64,000 nt of DNA. Source: Phoenix dactylifera. Taxonomy: Eukaryota; Streptophyta; Magnoliopsida; Arecales; Arecaceae. Position 1 is the stretch's first letter, and each line of letters starts with the position of its first letter. The notes under the pieces were generated by a model, which worked only from the letters and a program-made list of their open reading frames with translations, made no database searches and was not told where the DNA came from. The position numbers were made by a program, and so were the translations under genes. The DNA lies in assembly GCF_009389715.1 (NCBI RefSeq), contig NC_052400.1, forward strand, positions 21,173,674-21,237,673, in the 5' to 3' direction. Below, piece by piece: positions 12,700 to 24,068 of the stretch.

Positions 12700-14410
12700 A
12701 TTTGCACATTATCCACAATGACCACTCAACTTATCTCAATTCAGTCTTAGTCCTAAATTAGTTGGGGTCAACTCTTTTCCTCATTTCCATTTTGTTTAAG
12801 GACTATACTTTTTCTAAAAGATGTAGCGATAGTAAATCCTTCCTTATTGCTTTATTCAATGTAATTTTCGATCTATCTGTATCATTTTTTTTCTTCTGCA
12901 TGTATTAAATTTCTCTTATGATTCTTAACTAAAATCTTTTGATTCTAATGCACTCCATAATTTTAATTTACGATTAACTCCAACCTTAGTTTTATCTGCT
13001 AAGATTATATTATCTATAAATAGCATGCAACAAGAACTATCATCCTAAATATTCCAAGTAAGTTCATTCATAACTAACACAAAATGTACTGATTTTGAGC
13101 GGATCCTTAATGTAAATCTATTATGGTTGGACATTCACTAGTATCATCATCGATAGTTTTCACTAATAACTTTTTGGTTACATTAGTTTAACTATGATAA
13201 ACTCCTTTCTTTTTTTATCACTTACTAGTCACTATAAGACTTCTTTAAAAACTGTATAATATGCTTTCTCCAAATCAGTAAAAACCATATAAAGATTTTT
13301 TTTCTCTAAATATCTTCATTAACCTTTGAAGGAGAAAAAATAAATTCTATACTCAGTTTTCTTGTCATAAAACCAAATTAGTTCTCGAACATCTTTGTTT
13401 TACACCTTAATTACCATGCTTAATCATCCTCTTTCAATATTTTATAGTATGTTTTAATACTACAGTAGTTAGAACAATTTAGAATATTATTTTTATTTTT
13501 ATAAATTAGTACTATGGTGCTTTTCTATATTCATCGGACATTTTTCTAGTTTTTTAAATTTTATTAAATAAATTAGTTGGCTAAGTTATTTCTGCAGCAG
13601 CTCACACCATCTTTTTTTTTTTTTTTTGCTAGCCTCTTCTCCTTTTTTTTTTTTGCGCAAAACCTTATTTTGACTTTGATACTTTGTATGGATATTTAAG
13701 ATTTCTAGTTTCAATTTATCCTTAGTTGGTGTTACCTCTATCTTTTTTACCGATAGCTTTATTTCTTGTTCCATATTCTGTTGTACCATCATACATTTAT
13801 CTTAACATTCTCATTTCAACAACACTCATTTTATGCATATATTATTTTCTAATTATCCAAAATTTTATACCATAAAGCATAGCCAATCATGTTACTATCC
13901 TATAAAATTTTTTGTTCAATAGTATGTATTCTATATATGATCACATAATATATATGAGTTGTACTTCTCCATTTCATCTATCCTACTTTTTTTCTATTAA
14001 TAACATGTTCTTCAATCTCTTATTTTTTTTATAAAAAATCAAGTTTTATGATTCTTAAGTTTTACTCTATCATCTTCTCTATTTTTAAATTTACTAAAAC
14101 TACATTGTACGCCTAACATCTTGGTCCTAATTATTCTGGAATCTTTTGATTCTTCGATAATTCTGATTTACACCTTAGTTTTCTCCCCCAAAACTATATC
14201 ATTCGTAAAAAGCGTGCAGTAAAAAATATCGTCATGAATATGCCGGGTATTCTCAGTCACCCTCTTCTTGAATTCTATATCATAGCTTATAAATTTAGTA
14301 CTATAGTAATTAGAATAATTTTGAATATTATATTTATTTTTTTACATCGGTGCTATGGCACTCTTCTTCCTTCATTAGATATTTTCTTAATTTTTAAAAT
14401 TTTATTTATT
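12700..14410 (-). mobile_element. RTE-type LINE relics, antisense, decayed
   Basis: On the minus strand this stretch resembles plant RTE-clade non-LTR retrotransposons. The antisense 3'-end phrase 'aattagttggggtcaactc' is at about 12754. Phrases from the reverse transcriptase region follow, such as 'tagttttatctgctaagatt' near 12990 and a second related one near 14180 ('ccttagttttctcccccaaa'). Two overlapping partial copies seem present because the same segment recurs at about 12950-13030 and 14140-14240. It is full of stops and indels and no frame longer than about 70 codons remains. The clade call rests on remembered sequence patterns, not a search. Confidence 0.6.
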
Positions 14411-16280
14411 GTAACTTAATAATGTGCATACTACATCGTGATGATGAAATTCTGTACATGTACCGCCATGCATGGATGGGAACCGTCATCGGTGACGCAG
14501 TGGAACGCAATGGAACCGTGCGACGCGAATCGGACGCTGAAATAACGCGAAAGGACCGCGGGATAGGTATACGTGTCGACGGATTAATACCCATCGCTGC
14601 CTGCATTCGGTACACGGCGTCCTAACCCACCGCGGGATAGGCGAATTAGCGGTTTGCTTCCGGTCTAATAAAAATTTCTGCCGGGGTAACCTCGCCTCCC
14701 GTTCGCGTCCAACGTCTCTCGTCTCTCTGAGCGCCGGTACCAATTCCCCCTTCCCCAGGTTGAAGACTCCGGAGGCACAAATCGACGACGGCGTGCCCTC
14801 CGATATGCATAGCGGCCGCCGGCGACGTAGAAGATGGAAAGAAAGGTCCGTTGGAAAGAGGAGAAATTATTTTTTTGTGGCGGTGAGAAGATAGAAAGAA
14901 AGATCCGAGAAAAAATTATCTTACACAAGCATCAAGTGGGGGTGCATGATCCATTCATGGCCGTTCGTTTTTGTGGTGCCGCATCGAAAATAAGCGCTCG
15001 ATGAATGAATCTGCGGCGGTGCCAGCCGCCTGTTTTTATGGCGGGGCGGCGGTGCCAGCCGCCTGTTTTTATGGCGGGGCGGCGGTACCAGCCGTGGGGC
15101 ATCAAGACAAGTTCTCCCGACCCTTCGATCGCGTTTCGCGCTCAAAGTCGATTGCGGGCCCCACTCAAAGTAAGTCGGTCGTTCGTTCTTTCGTTCGACC
15201 TTCGCTTCTCAATCAGTGCTTTGACTTTTGGGTACTCGCACCTGCGTGCACGACAAGCAACGCTACGTCTACCCCGAGGTATGCGGGCCACATCAGCTAT
15301 AGGAACGGCATAAAATGATGTTATCTGCGTAAAAAGTATTCTAAAATTTAATAATATTTTTTTTAAAAAATATTTTTTTAAATTGATTGATTGAACCATC
15401 CGCTGCAGCTGCAGTTGGTGAGAGATTGAGAGTTATTTTAGACGAACAACATGGCAGATTAGGTATATGAAATGCCGTTTTCATCCCTAAAAAAAAAAAA
15501 AAGATTAGGTGATCTTTTTTACTATTTTAAAAAAAATTTTAACATGATTTGTTACCGCTTTATTTTTATATTATTATTTTTTACTCGGCTAGCTGTACTC
15601 ATGTTAAAAAAAAAAAGGAAGAAGGGGGGGGGGGGGGGGGGGGGGGAGGTGCGCGGGGCCACGGATGGTTGCGAGAGGGTGTAAATTCCAGTTGGGGTAG
15701 GTACCCGTGCATTGTCGTAATGTTCTGCTTGAGTTTATGTAAAAATTTGTAATAATAAAATTAAAGAGTGTAGGGATGGGATCCGGAATTTTTGTTTGGT
15801 ATTGTGTTGTAATTATTAAAATTACCACTTGTCCCGTCAGACGAAAGTAAATTTATTTATATATTTTATATTTTTTTACTGTTTTAGGTGCGATTCACGA
15901 ATAAAGTCGGTCGTCGCGTGCAGGCAAAGAAAATGTGGCCTGTCCTTTTTTGTCTATTTTGAATCCTTATCTCTTCGGCGAGGACGTCATTCGTGAAGTC
16001 ACGCTGGAGCACTCGCGATACGAGAGGCGGGTGTTCGCTCGCCGAAACGAACCAATCAGGAGGGACCAGGCCTTAAATATCGCCGAATGCTTGAGAAAGA
16101 TCCATGGGAACGGAGCCTCCGAGGCTTCGTTGTTATTCGACCTTCTCGGTGTGTGTGGGCGAGTCCGCGCATTCTATCGTTTTCAAACTTCGAATAACGT
16201 TTCAGTCGGCAGGGTTGCTTTTAATATTGTTGCGGTCACACTCCGGTGAGTTACCGACTCAGGCCTAAATAAACAAACTT
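14411..16280. other. GC-rich island with no recognised gene
   Basis: GC content rises sharply over about 14460-15320 and again over 15900-16260, with many CpGs. Several overlapping frames are open on both strands, as expected from composition. A 23-base G run lies at 15624-15646. A CCAAT motif (aaccaatcagg, about 16047) and a TTAAATAT motif (16073) are promoter-like. The 104-codon frame beginning at 15935 shows no family I know. It could be an unannotated 5' region or a former promoter or gene end. Confidence 0.4.
15012..15100. repeat. 33-bp minisatellite carrying GCC boxes
   Basis: A 33-bp unit is repeated about 2.5 times. Each full unit holds AGCCGCC (15024-15030 and 15057-15063), the core of the GCC box bound by ERF-type factors. 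The unit also has a small inverted repeat, CCGCC-tgtttttat-GGCGG. The third partial copy has changed bases (AGCCGTG). Confidence 0.75.
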
Positions 16281-16289
16281 TCTTATATC

Positions 16290-17140
16290 ATAATTCTTTT
16301 TAAAAGAAACTTCCTTAGTCTTCTGCTCATAAATCTATAATATTTAAAATATTTTATTTTTAAATTTTTTTTTGTTGTTTACTGTATGTAAGTTGATGAT
16401 AATGATTATGGATTTACCGAGTATGGTACTGACCGAAATTAAGTTTTTTCCACTAACGTCGCATGAGTATAGCCAGTGCAATCAAGAATAAAAAAATATT
16501 TAAAAAAGTCAAGGTTATTATGTACTATCTCAAGTGTTGTTACTTTCGAGCTAACTTCTTGTGTAAGAAATTTTTAGAAAGCTACCCCGGTTCTTTTCGC
16601 TGTCCGTTGTCTGTAGGGTCATTTTGTGATGGTATTAAAGATAGAGGAGTGATGTGAGGCTGAACTCTCTAGTTCAGAACATTTGGTGTCTTGTTGATGG
16701 TTGTTCAATTTTTATGACGAAATATATTTATAGATAGATAAATAGTATGGCAAATTGAATAGTCTCACATATCTTTGATTCTTTCAAAAGCTTTCTCAGT
16801 CTTCGGCTCATGTATCTATAATATTTAGAAGTATTTTATCTTTTGATTTTTCCGGTTGCGAATTTAGTATCCGTGTCGACAATATTGATTACACATCTAC
16901 CGCGCATGGTACCTGACCGAAATTAAAGTTTCTTCTTTTTTAAGTTTGTCGGAGGCGAAGCAAAGCGAGCAATTCATCGAAGGCGGTGCCCGCTGTGTCA
17001 GAGTGTAGTTGGCACGTCACGTTATCGACGGCGACTTTCGACCTAACTTGTTGTGCAATGAAATTTCCGGGAAGCTTCGTCACAATAAAAGAACATAATT
17101 CGATTGACGATTCCCTCCGCCGTCCGTTGCCTTTAATCGA
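16290..17140 (+). repeat. Duplicated upstream module of the DUF6490 gene
   Basis: Sequence at about 16290-16620 aligns with about 16773-17140 as a diverged direct repeat. Matching blocks in order are 'atctataatattta', 'atggta(c)ctgaccgaaatta', 'tcgagctaacttcttgtg' versus 'tcgacctaacttgttgtg', and 'ctgtccgttg' versus 'ccgtccgttg'. The downstream copy leads directly into the gene's 5' region. The upstream copy has no gene behind it. This looks like a duplicated promoter or the remnant of a tandem gene copy. Confidence 0.6.
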
Positions 17141-17275
17141 GTTTGCCTCGCTTAAATTCGTAGCTGCTCTCCTCTATAACTGTCTTGCCAACGGATATAT
17201 CCAAATCTTTCCTTCTTGCCATCTCGCTCCCCGCTACCTTCGTGTCATAACATTTTTAAATAATACTCCGTCTTC

Positions 17276-17710
17276 ATGGCTTCGGAAGCCGGCCGGGACG
17301 CCCAAGGGCGACGCGATTTGCCTGCGAACGCAGGGAGGACATACAAAGATGAGTATTCCTGGCTCTCAGTCCTGGGTTTTGCTTTTCTCACTTATAACTC
17401 GATCCTCGCCGTCTACCGCTCCATCAACGACCCATGGATGGTGGCCTTCGTCGTGGGCTCCTACGTTGATCTCATGTCCCTGTTTTATTTTCTGCGCGTC
17501 TTTGAGAGAACGTCGGAAACTTCCCCTCACAGGGGAAAGTTGAAGGTGGTGGTATGGACGCTCGCCACGCTGCTTACCCTGATGTTTACTTACAAGGTCG
17601 CAGGCATCATGCCGTTGGCGGTGAAGGTCGTAGTGTGGGCGATGGCAGCCGCCACGACTCTTGGTGGCTTCTACGCCTTCTTCATCTACGAGGAGAATCC
17701 CAAACTCTAA
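17276..17710 (+). CDS. DUF6490 small membrane protein
   Basis: A single-exon frame of 144 residues from the ATG at 17276 to TAA at 17708. It has a hydrophilic N-terminus of about 25 residues ending 'GRTYKDEYSW'. Four hydrophobic segments follow, at roughly residues 27-46, 53-72, 86-107 and 112-135, and the end is 'FIYEENPKL'. This matches the layout of plant DUF6490 proteins, a short four-helix membrane family of unknown function often found in tandem clusters. The start is chosen because the upstream same-strand frame is a different frame and because the family begins at this point. A 'ctctataac' TATA-like site lies about 100 bp upstream. The neighbouring duplicated upstream module hints at a former tandem partner. 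The protein call is solid as an expressed-looking gene; the family name is from memory. Confidence 0.8.
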   Translation: MASEAGRDAQGRRDLPANAGRTYKDEYSWLSVLGFAFLTYNSILAVYRSINDPWMVAFVVGSYVDLMSLFYFLRVFERTSETSPHRGKLKVVVWTLATLLTLMFTYKVAGIMPLAVKVVVWAMAAATTLGGFYAFFIYEENPKL

Positions 17711-18663
17711 TGGGTTTCGGTTTCTCCGTTTCTCCTGAATAATATATACAGGAGACGCAGGGTTCGTGTTCAGCAAGCTCTGGGACCCAGGCGCTGCGAG
17801 CGGCGCAGCGTCGGCCGTAGCGCGTGGCTCTCATCGCATGGCTGGGCATACGGATGCTGCGCCTCGTGTATATTATTACTTAGGAGATAGGAGGAACCTT
17901 TCCTTCAGTGTTCGTTTTTGCCCCTTGTATATTACTAAGGACCTACCTTTCCTTGAGTTTCTTTTTTATCCTCCTCTTACCCTGTACGTGCGTGTGCGTG
18001 TTCGTGTCTTACTTGTTTTATTATGAACTGAGTTGTTTTGGAAGTGGGTGCTTCTGATCAGATGCGTGCAGTAGCGAAAAGAAGGCTGGAAATAGGTTGA
18101 GCTCCTGTTCGGTAATTATTTGCCAGGGGCTGACCAGGCGGACAACGGTATGGCGCAGGTTGAAATTTAAACTTTGTCCTGAGGAGAGGTTCCAAAATTT
18201 TTAAAATTAGTATAGCACGAGTGTTAACAATTGAAGGATTACTTATCAATATGTTTTGCTCTGTAATATTTTTGTTATTAATTCAGCTTGTATTAGAGGT
18301 TACGTAATAATCTATATTACTCTGTATTTTTTTTTAATATAAGCTTAATTTTAGGAATTATGTAATAATTTGAATCATCCTATGTTTTTTTTTTGTTGCT
18401 TGGCGTGATTGTGATTATGTATCAACCAATATTTTTTTTAAATTTAGCTCTGTAATATATATTTTTTATATCAGCTTGTATTATTATTTTTTGGTTAGTA
18501 TGAACTAGACTGATTTTAGAAAATATATAATAACTTCTATTATCTCATGGTTTGTATAATTTTTTAGGTGCACCAAATATGATGGAATAGAAATATAAAG
18601 TTTTTTCTCTCAGCCCCTCTTTTTCTCTCTCTCTCTCTCTCTCCCCCTCCCTCCCGCAAATAA
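17711..18663. other. 3' region of DUF6490 gene and AT-rich spacer
   Basis: The first few hundred bases probably hold the 3' untranslated region. From about 18250 the DNA is very AT-rich, with several imperfect 'gtaatattt..tttat' repeats. A TC microsatellite lies at about 18618-18640. No gene is seen. Confidence 0.5.
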
Positions 18664-19068
18664 GGGCTCGTTTGGTTTGCGGTTTGCGGGAAGCATTTTT
18701 TCTCATACGAATATGATTTCTGGAAAATAAATTCGTAGAGGAGATTTGGAAAAGTACTTTTCGCATGTTTGGTTAATCATGATAAATTTATGATAAATTT
18801 TTAAAGTGTTTATGTATAATTTTTATTATGTTCTTAATAAAAATTAGATTTTTAATATCTTTTAATGTTTTTTTAATGTTTTAAAATTTTTTTGGAAAAA
18901 AAATAAAATGATTTTCGTTTTGGAAAAGTAATTTTTTCATATTTCTTATAAAAAATATTTTTCTATAAAATGTGGAAATTATATTTTTATTTTTTTATTT
19001 AAAAATTCCAACCAAGAGGCATCTTGTTATCTTTTTCGTTGACCACATTTTTTTCTTCAAACGAGCCC
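18664..19068. mobile_element. PIF/Harbinger-like (Tourist-type) MITE, copy 1
   Basis: A 405-bp non-coding, AT-rich element with terminal inverted repeats GGGCTCGTTTG at the left and CAAACGAGCCC at the right. It is flanked by the trinucleotide TAA on both sides (18661-18663 and 19069-19071), the usual PIF/Harbinger target duplication. Two more copies of the family, at 19770-21179 and about 40490-45163, share internal stretches such as 'gaaaataaattcgta' and 'tttataataaaaatta'-like segments. Confidence 0.88.
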
Positions 19069-19769
19069 TAAATAGCAAGGACTAGTATATTTGTATGTGG
19101 TATATGTAAATATATTTGTATACCATACATACTACATATATTAGTCTGGGTTCAGCTCGACCAAGGAGGGTCCATGGGCAGGCAATGGTTTAACCAATCA
19201 AAACGAACCCCACGTACGGTGGATGGTAAAATTTGAGCGGCCAAAACCTAACTATGGATCAGTAGGAGAGGCCTCAGGTAAGCTAACCATGTTCAGTGCC
19301 GACTAAAATCATATACGCTCTGCAGAATAGATTTAATATGACTCCACGCAAGCTGATGGACTGTTATTTTTTTCATAAAAAAAAAAATTGTAGCCTCTGA
19401 AAATATTGGAGGAAAGACGGAATCGGTACGGAGTAAAATTGTTTCTCAAATAACTTACGGTTTCTCTATACATGTCGGGCCTGCATCAGTTCGGCTGGTG
19501 GGGTCAAGCTCAGGCTTTGACTAGAACAGCTAAGCGAGGCTAGACTTGGGTCTGAATTTTTTTGGCTTGATATCAAGCGGTGGCATGGCAGGAACACGCG
19601 GTAATACCAACAGTGGTCGATCAGTGGTTGTCATGTGGTGTTAAAAAATAAAAATTAAAAAAATAAGAATATATTGGAAAATGAAATAAATGAAGTTGAA
19701 CCAAACCGGAGCCTTGCGGATGGCAGCAAGGTTTCGCATGGTGCTTATGTTTTATGTGGGATCTTTTTC
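19069..19769. other. Intergenic spacer, no gene seen
   Basis: This mixed-composition stretch lies between two MITE copies. The open frame beginning at 19674 runs through the MITE edge into the solo LTR and is not a gene. Confidence 0.5.
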
Positions 19770-21179
19770 GGGCTTATTAGGTTCGCGGAAAGCATTGTTC
19801 CTTCTAAGAATATTGTTGGGGAAAAACTCAAGTCGCACTGGTTCGGAGGCGCTCGCCTAAGGAGCGCCAACCAGAGAGCGCCGATCAGAAGACGCCCGAT
19901 CCGGAAAGCGCCCGATCAGGGGGCCCCAACCTCGCAACACGGGAAAACCCAAGTAGCGCCCGACCAGAGCGCTCGACCAGAAAGCGTCCGATCAGGAGAC
20001 GCCGACCAGAACGCGCCGACCTCACGACGCTCGAGTCAAAGACACCCCACTGACCAACTGGTGCCGAGCCCTAAAGATGCCTTGTCTAAATATTCGACCC
20101 CAGCCTAATTCCTTATAGAGAATCTGACAACTAGATTTCCAACTCCACCGTACTGTGCTACCGTCGTCAAGCCATTAAGGCACGTGACCTCCGCAGGCCT
20201 CCGGCACACTCGATCATTAATGCGTGACTCCTGCGGGCCTTCAGTGCACTCATCCATTAAATGAACACGGCCCAAGATGATCTCCGGATCACTGGACTAT
20301 CAAAGCGTATGGCTCTTCCTGATCACCGGTTCACTCAGCAATTAATGCACTTGCTATCTACGAACCCCAAGCCCACCACGGCCGGTGGTTGAACCACTTC
20401 AATAGGTCCGATCAACCATGACAATTCGCTGGATCCGGTCTGATCCGGTCTCGTTCTCCACAACATCATTAATGAGCATGATCGTGCCCAATTATCACGA
20501 AGAAGACAATTTTCCCTGTCACCTCCAGGTAACATAATATCCTTCTATAAAAGGAAACCGGGGAAAAAGGAGGGACAGAAGAACAAACATTCTCCTCTTT
20601 TACCACACTCATATACTAGCCCTCTCTGACTTAAGCATCGGAGGGCCGGCGCCGGAGATTCCGGCCACCGGCTTTTTGCAGGACTCTCCAGGAGGACGCC
20701 ACCATCTGACGCGCCGCCGCCCACCGTTCCAGCAGCGGAGCTCCTCCCCTCTCAGCTCGCGGCCGCTCCTAGGTCCAATTTCCAGCAACAAATATGATTA
20801 TTGGGAAATAAATTCGTAAGAAGAGAATGTTTACGAAAATATTTTTGGCATGTTTGATTGATCATTAGAAAGTAACAAATTTTTAAAATGTTTATGTTTG
20901 GTTGGCTATTCATTTTTCTAAAAAAGTTATGTATAATTTCCATTATGTTTTTAATAAAAATTAAGTTTTTAATATTTTTTAATGCTTCGTTAATGTTGAA
21001 GGTTTTTTTTAGAAAAAAATAAAAATAGAGTGATTTTCGTTTTATGAAAAAGTAACTTTTTCATAAAACGTGAAAATCATATTTTCATAAAAATATAATT
21101 TTTTTATTTTTTTTAAAATTTCAATCTAACAAGAGATATTTTATTATTTTTTTTTTCTTTTTTCCGCGGACCAAATGGG
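19770..21179. mobile_element. Same MITE family, copy 2, split by a solo LTR
   Basis: The left part, 19770-19813, begins GGGCTTATTAGGTTCGCGG, and the right part, 20791-21179, ends CCGCGGACCAAATGGGC. Together they form imperfect terminal inverted repeats. Across the break the MITE reads 'ctaagaatatgattattggg', matching 'catacgaatatgatttctgg' in copy 1. Without the inserted LTR (977 bp) and its duplicated 5 bases, the MITE would be about 428 bp, close to copy 1. Its own target duplication is not clear. Confidence 0.85.
19814..20790 (+). mobile_element. Solo LTR, probably Ty3/Gypsy-type
   Basis: A 977-bp element with LTR-type ends TGTTG...CAACA and an exact 5-bp target duplication AATAT (19809-19813 and 20791-20795). 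A TATA box TATAAAAGG lies at about 20546. The 3' part has the phrase 'ctgacttaagcatcggaggg', which is shared in similar form with the LTRs at 38543-39109 and 40795-45112. No internal coding region is present. A solo LTR is the usual product of recombination between the two LTRs of an element. Confidence 0.9.
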
Positions 21180-21332
21180 CTGGTGGTCAACCGCACGCAC
21201 GTTGAAATGGTGAAGTCATGTTTTCAAGGAGAACAAGCGGACGGCAGGACGTCAGTGGACGTGATAGGCCTATTGGGGCCGACCATCGAAAGTTTTCGGA
21301 TTGCTGTTTTTTTTTATATATATATTTATGAC

Positions 21333-21385
21333 AAACGAGGTGGGCAAAGCAGCTGCCCAACTTTTATTGAAGAGCAAAATTAATT
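21333..21385 (-). mobile_element. Possible LINE 3'-terminal fragment
   Basis: On the minus strand the phrase 'ctcttcaataaaagttgggc' followed by 'agctgctttgcccacctcg' resembles 3' ends of plant L1 elements. Only about 50 bp remain, with no coding part. Confidence 0.3.
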
Positions 21386-21547
21386 ATAGTAAAAAAAAAG
21401 TTACAGTAGCAAGTATAGATTAGATCAGCTGAGTAGACAACATAATAGAAACCGAGCAGTTAAGCAGCTGTAGAAATAGAAAAGCAAAAAAAAATTAAAC
21501 AAATGAATGGTACAACTTTAGCTCAACAAAATTAAGTTATTTATTTG

Positions 21548-21800
21548 CTCAAGTATCAATGTCGAACCCTATTTATCTGTTTGGTAGAGTAGGTAATTTT
21601 TTTATTTTATGTTAGGTTTTTGTGTACTCAAGTACCGTTGTCGCGTTATATTTATTTGTTTGGTAGGATTGGTAATTTTTTTATTGTTTGGTAGGATAGG
21701 TAATTTTTTTATTTTATGTTAGGTTTTTGTGTACTCAAGTACCGATGTCGCGTTCTATTTATCTGTTTAGTAGGATAGGTAATTTTTTATTTTGCGTTAG
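21548..21800. repeat. Short tandem repeat array, three units
   Basis: Units start at 21548, 21627 and 21734 with 'ctcaagta(t/c)c..tgtcg'. Each continues 'tttatctgtttggtaggata' or similar, and then 'ggtaattttttta'. Unit two carries an extra 28-bp internal duplication, giving unit lengths of about 79 and 107 bp. Copies are very similar. Confidence 0.8.
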
Positions 21801-22480
21801 GTAAGCGATTTTACGTTATAAAGGTTGGACTATAAATAAAATAGTTGTAAATATTTTTTACCATAAATAATTGTTTATTTATAAAAATTTTGATACATAT
21901 TTTTTTGGCATGATCATGAAATGACACTAGTGAGCATCATGATCATTAGCCGATGGTGCAGCTTTAGAAAAATTTCTCTTTTTTTAATCCAAGTATAGTT
22001 TGCTAAAAGATAAAATCTTCTTCAGATGACAGTAAAAAATTTGCACTTCAAAAACAAATGATTTATAGATTGGACAAAGTGGCAACACGATGCACATCAT
22101 TTCATATTTTTTTCAAAACTTTTTTTAATGCTATCCTTAGTATTGTACCATTTTTTCCAACAAAATTATAGGGAGTATTTTACTTTAAGTGTGGCACTGG
22201 AAGGTTCTAAAGTAAGAAGGCAGTTGTACTTTATTCCTTTAGAATTGATGAGTTGATAGTAGGATGCGGAGGTGAACGTTGTTTTACTGCTTAGTTTTCA
22301 AATATTTTTATCCTCATCTCTATTAAATATTATCAAAATAAGCAAAGAGAACAATTGATTTTGCTGTTAGAAGATCTTTGCCAATTGCTTGCTCGATTGT
22401 TTAAGTTTTCACAATATAGTTTTGCAATTTAAAAAATTAGATATAGTGCCATTTTTTTTTGTGTTGCGAGCATAAAGGGT
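21800..22480. other. AT-rich spacer, possibly the 3' part of the L1 relic
   Basis: I recognise no gene here. The part next to 22480 may be the decayed tail of the antisense L1 element that follows. Confidence 0.4.
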
Positions 22481-24068
22481 AGGGAGGATCAATTTGAGTG
22501 GTGCATTTCAAAGCTAGTTCTTTCCAAAAAGAAGTGTTTTGGTGGTTGGCGATCTTGAAGTGAATTCGATTCCAGAAGGCCAGGAGAGAATAACATCTTT
22601 CCAAATGTTAGAGCATCTTTTTGGCGGTTTCCAACACATTAATAGTTTTACTTTTTTATAATATGCAAATTTAATTTGCTTTCTCCAAATACCTGGGTTT
22701 TTCACAATTGACGTTCAACCCCATTTTGCTAAAAATGCATTACTAAACTATTGAATGTCCTTGATTTCTAGCACTCTTTCATTTGCAAGCAAACAGTCTT
22801 TCAACCTTATAAAAGAAACTGTGAGTGATAAATATACTAGTCCAGGATAAAGCTCACCTACATTTGCCAATTCTTTTGGTCACCCAAGCTGGAGACATGA
22901 AGTATAGAGGCAAGAATTGAATTGATCAAGGTAGTCCTACCTCTAAAAGGCATATACTCGCTTTTTCATAAAGCCAATCTATTCTCACTGCCAATCCAAC
23001 TTAAGAAGATTTTGCACCATTGAGTGGCAAACCCAAGTACTTGAGAGGGGTTGAAATCTCAAGATAATTAGCCACCTACCACACTGTAGCTCTTCTTCAT
23101 GTCTATGGCCGATGTAAGAGATTGAGCTTTTTTGAAAATTAATGGATAACCTTCATATTAGCTCAAAACAAGAGTGGATGGTTTTCAATACCGTATAATA
23201 ATCTTTTTTTGTGTTAAGGAAGACCAATGTATCGTCCGCATATTGCAATAGTTTAGTGTCTCCACAAATCCATGGGTTCCCCAATTCCTTATAATTTTTT
23301 TTCTTGAAGCCACAACGTTAAGCATTCTACAAAGTGGATCCACTGCAAGTATGAACAAGAAAGAAAAGAGTGGGTCACCTTCATGAGCCCCCGCTTGCAG
23401 AAAATCCAGTCACTAAGCTCTTTGTTCCCGTTGACCACAATTATGGATGAAAGTAGTAGATTGGAGATCCAATTAATCCATCTTATGGGAAAACTTCTCT
23501 TAACAAGATGTCTAATAAGATAAGAGGGGCTAACTCTATAAAAAGCCCTTATGAAGTGAAGTGTGCAAATCGCCTCCTCAATGCTCGATCTTCTTGAGTG
23601 GTGCAGAATTTCATTGGCATATAGAAAATTGTCCTTCATGTACTTTTCTTTAATGTTGGCTGTGTGAGCGAGATCAATGAGATCATTAAAAAAAGGCTAG
23701 AGACAGTTGGACATACCCTTCCATATGATTTCGATGCAGCTATACGCAAGACTGATGCGCCGGAAATCGGAAGGGTCTTTTGTTGCTTCTTTCTTTGGAA
23801 TGAGGGCGAGTAAGGCATAATGGAATCCTGCAAGGTCCAGATTTCTACTGTAGAGTTGCCGAAAGAGAGAAAAGATATTAATTTTTATCAAGTTCCAGAA
23901 TCTTTGGAAGAAGTAGAGAGAGAAGCTGTTAGGCCTTGGACTTTTATCTCCTTTGAAGCTAAACACAGTATCCTTCACTTTTTTGAAGGAGAAAGCAGCC
24001 TCCAAAACATCCAACACTAGTGAAGAAATGGAATAAAGTCGATCCCAATCAAGATTAAACTCTATCAT
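22480..24068 (-). mobile_element. L1-clade LINE relic, antisense, reverse transcriptase part
   Basis: Minus-strand frames give typical plant L1 reverse transcriptase blocks in order from high to low coordinates. 'LDWDRLYSISSL' is followed by 'FSFKGDKSPRPNSFSLYFFQ', 'GFHYALLALIPKKEATKDPS' and 'DNFLYANEILHHSR'. Next come 'FPIRWINWISNLLLSS' and a weak YADD-region match ('IAICGRYIG') near 23230. The 'FHKSS..GH.HEE..CGRWL' region is near 23100. Stops and frame changes break it into at least three frames, so it is inactive. The endonuclease part is absent, as in 5'-truncated L1 copies. Confidence 0.85.

Noticed and set aside
15935-16249. 104-codon open frame
   Set aside because: It has no recognisable domain, lies in a CpG-rich patch where open frames are expected, and overlaps promoter-like motifs.
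19674-20108. 144-codon frame
   Set aside because: It runs from unique DNA through a MITE into the solo LTR; the arginine/proline-rich repeats reflect LTR sequence.
21548-21800. CRISPR-like direct repeats
   Set aside because: The units are long, contiguous tandem copies without unique spacers, in a plant nuclear context.
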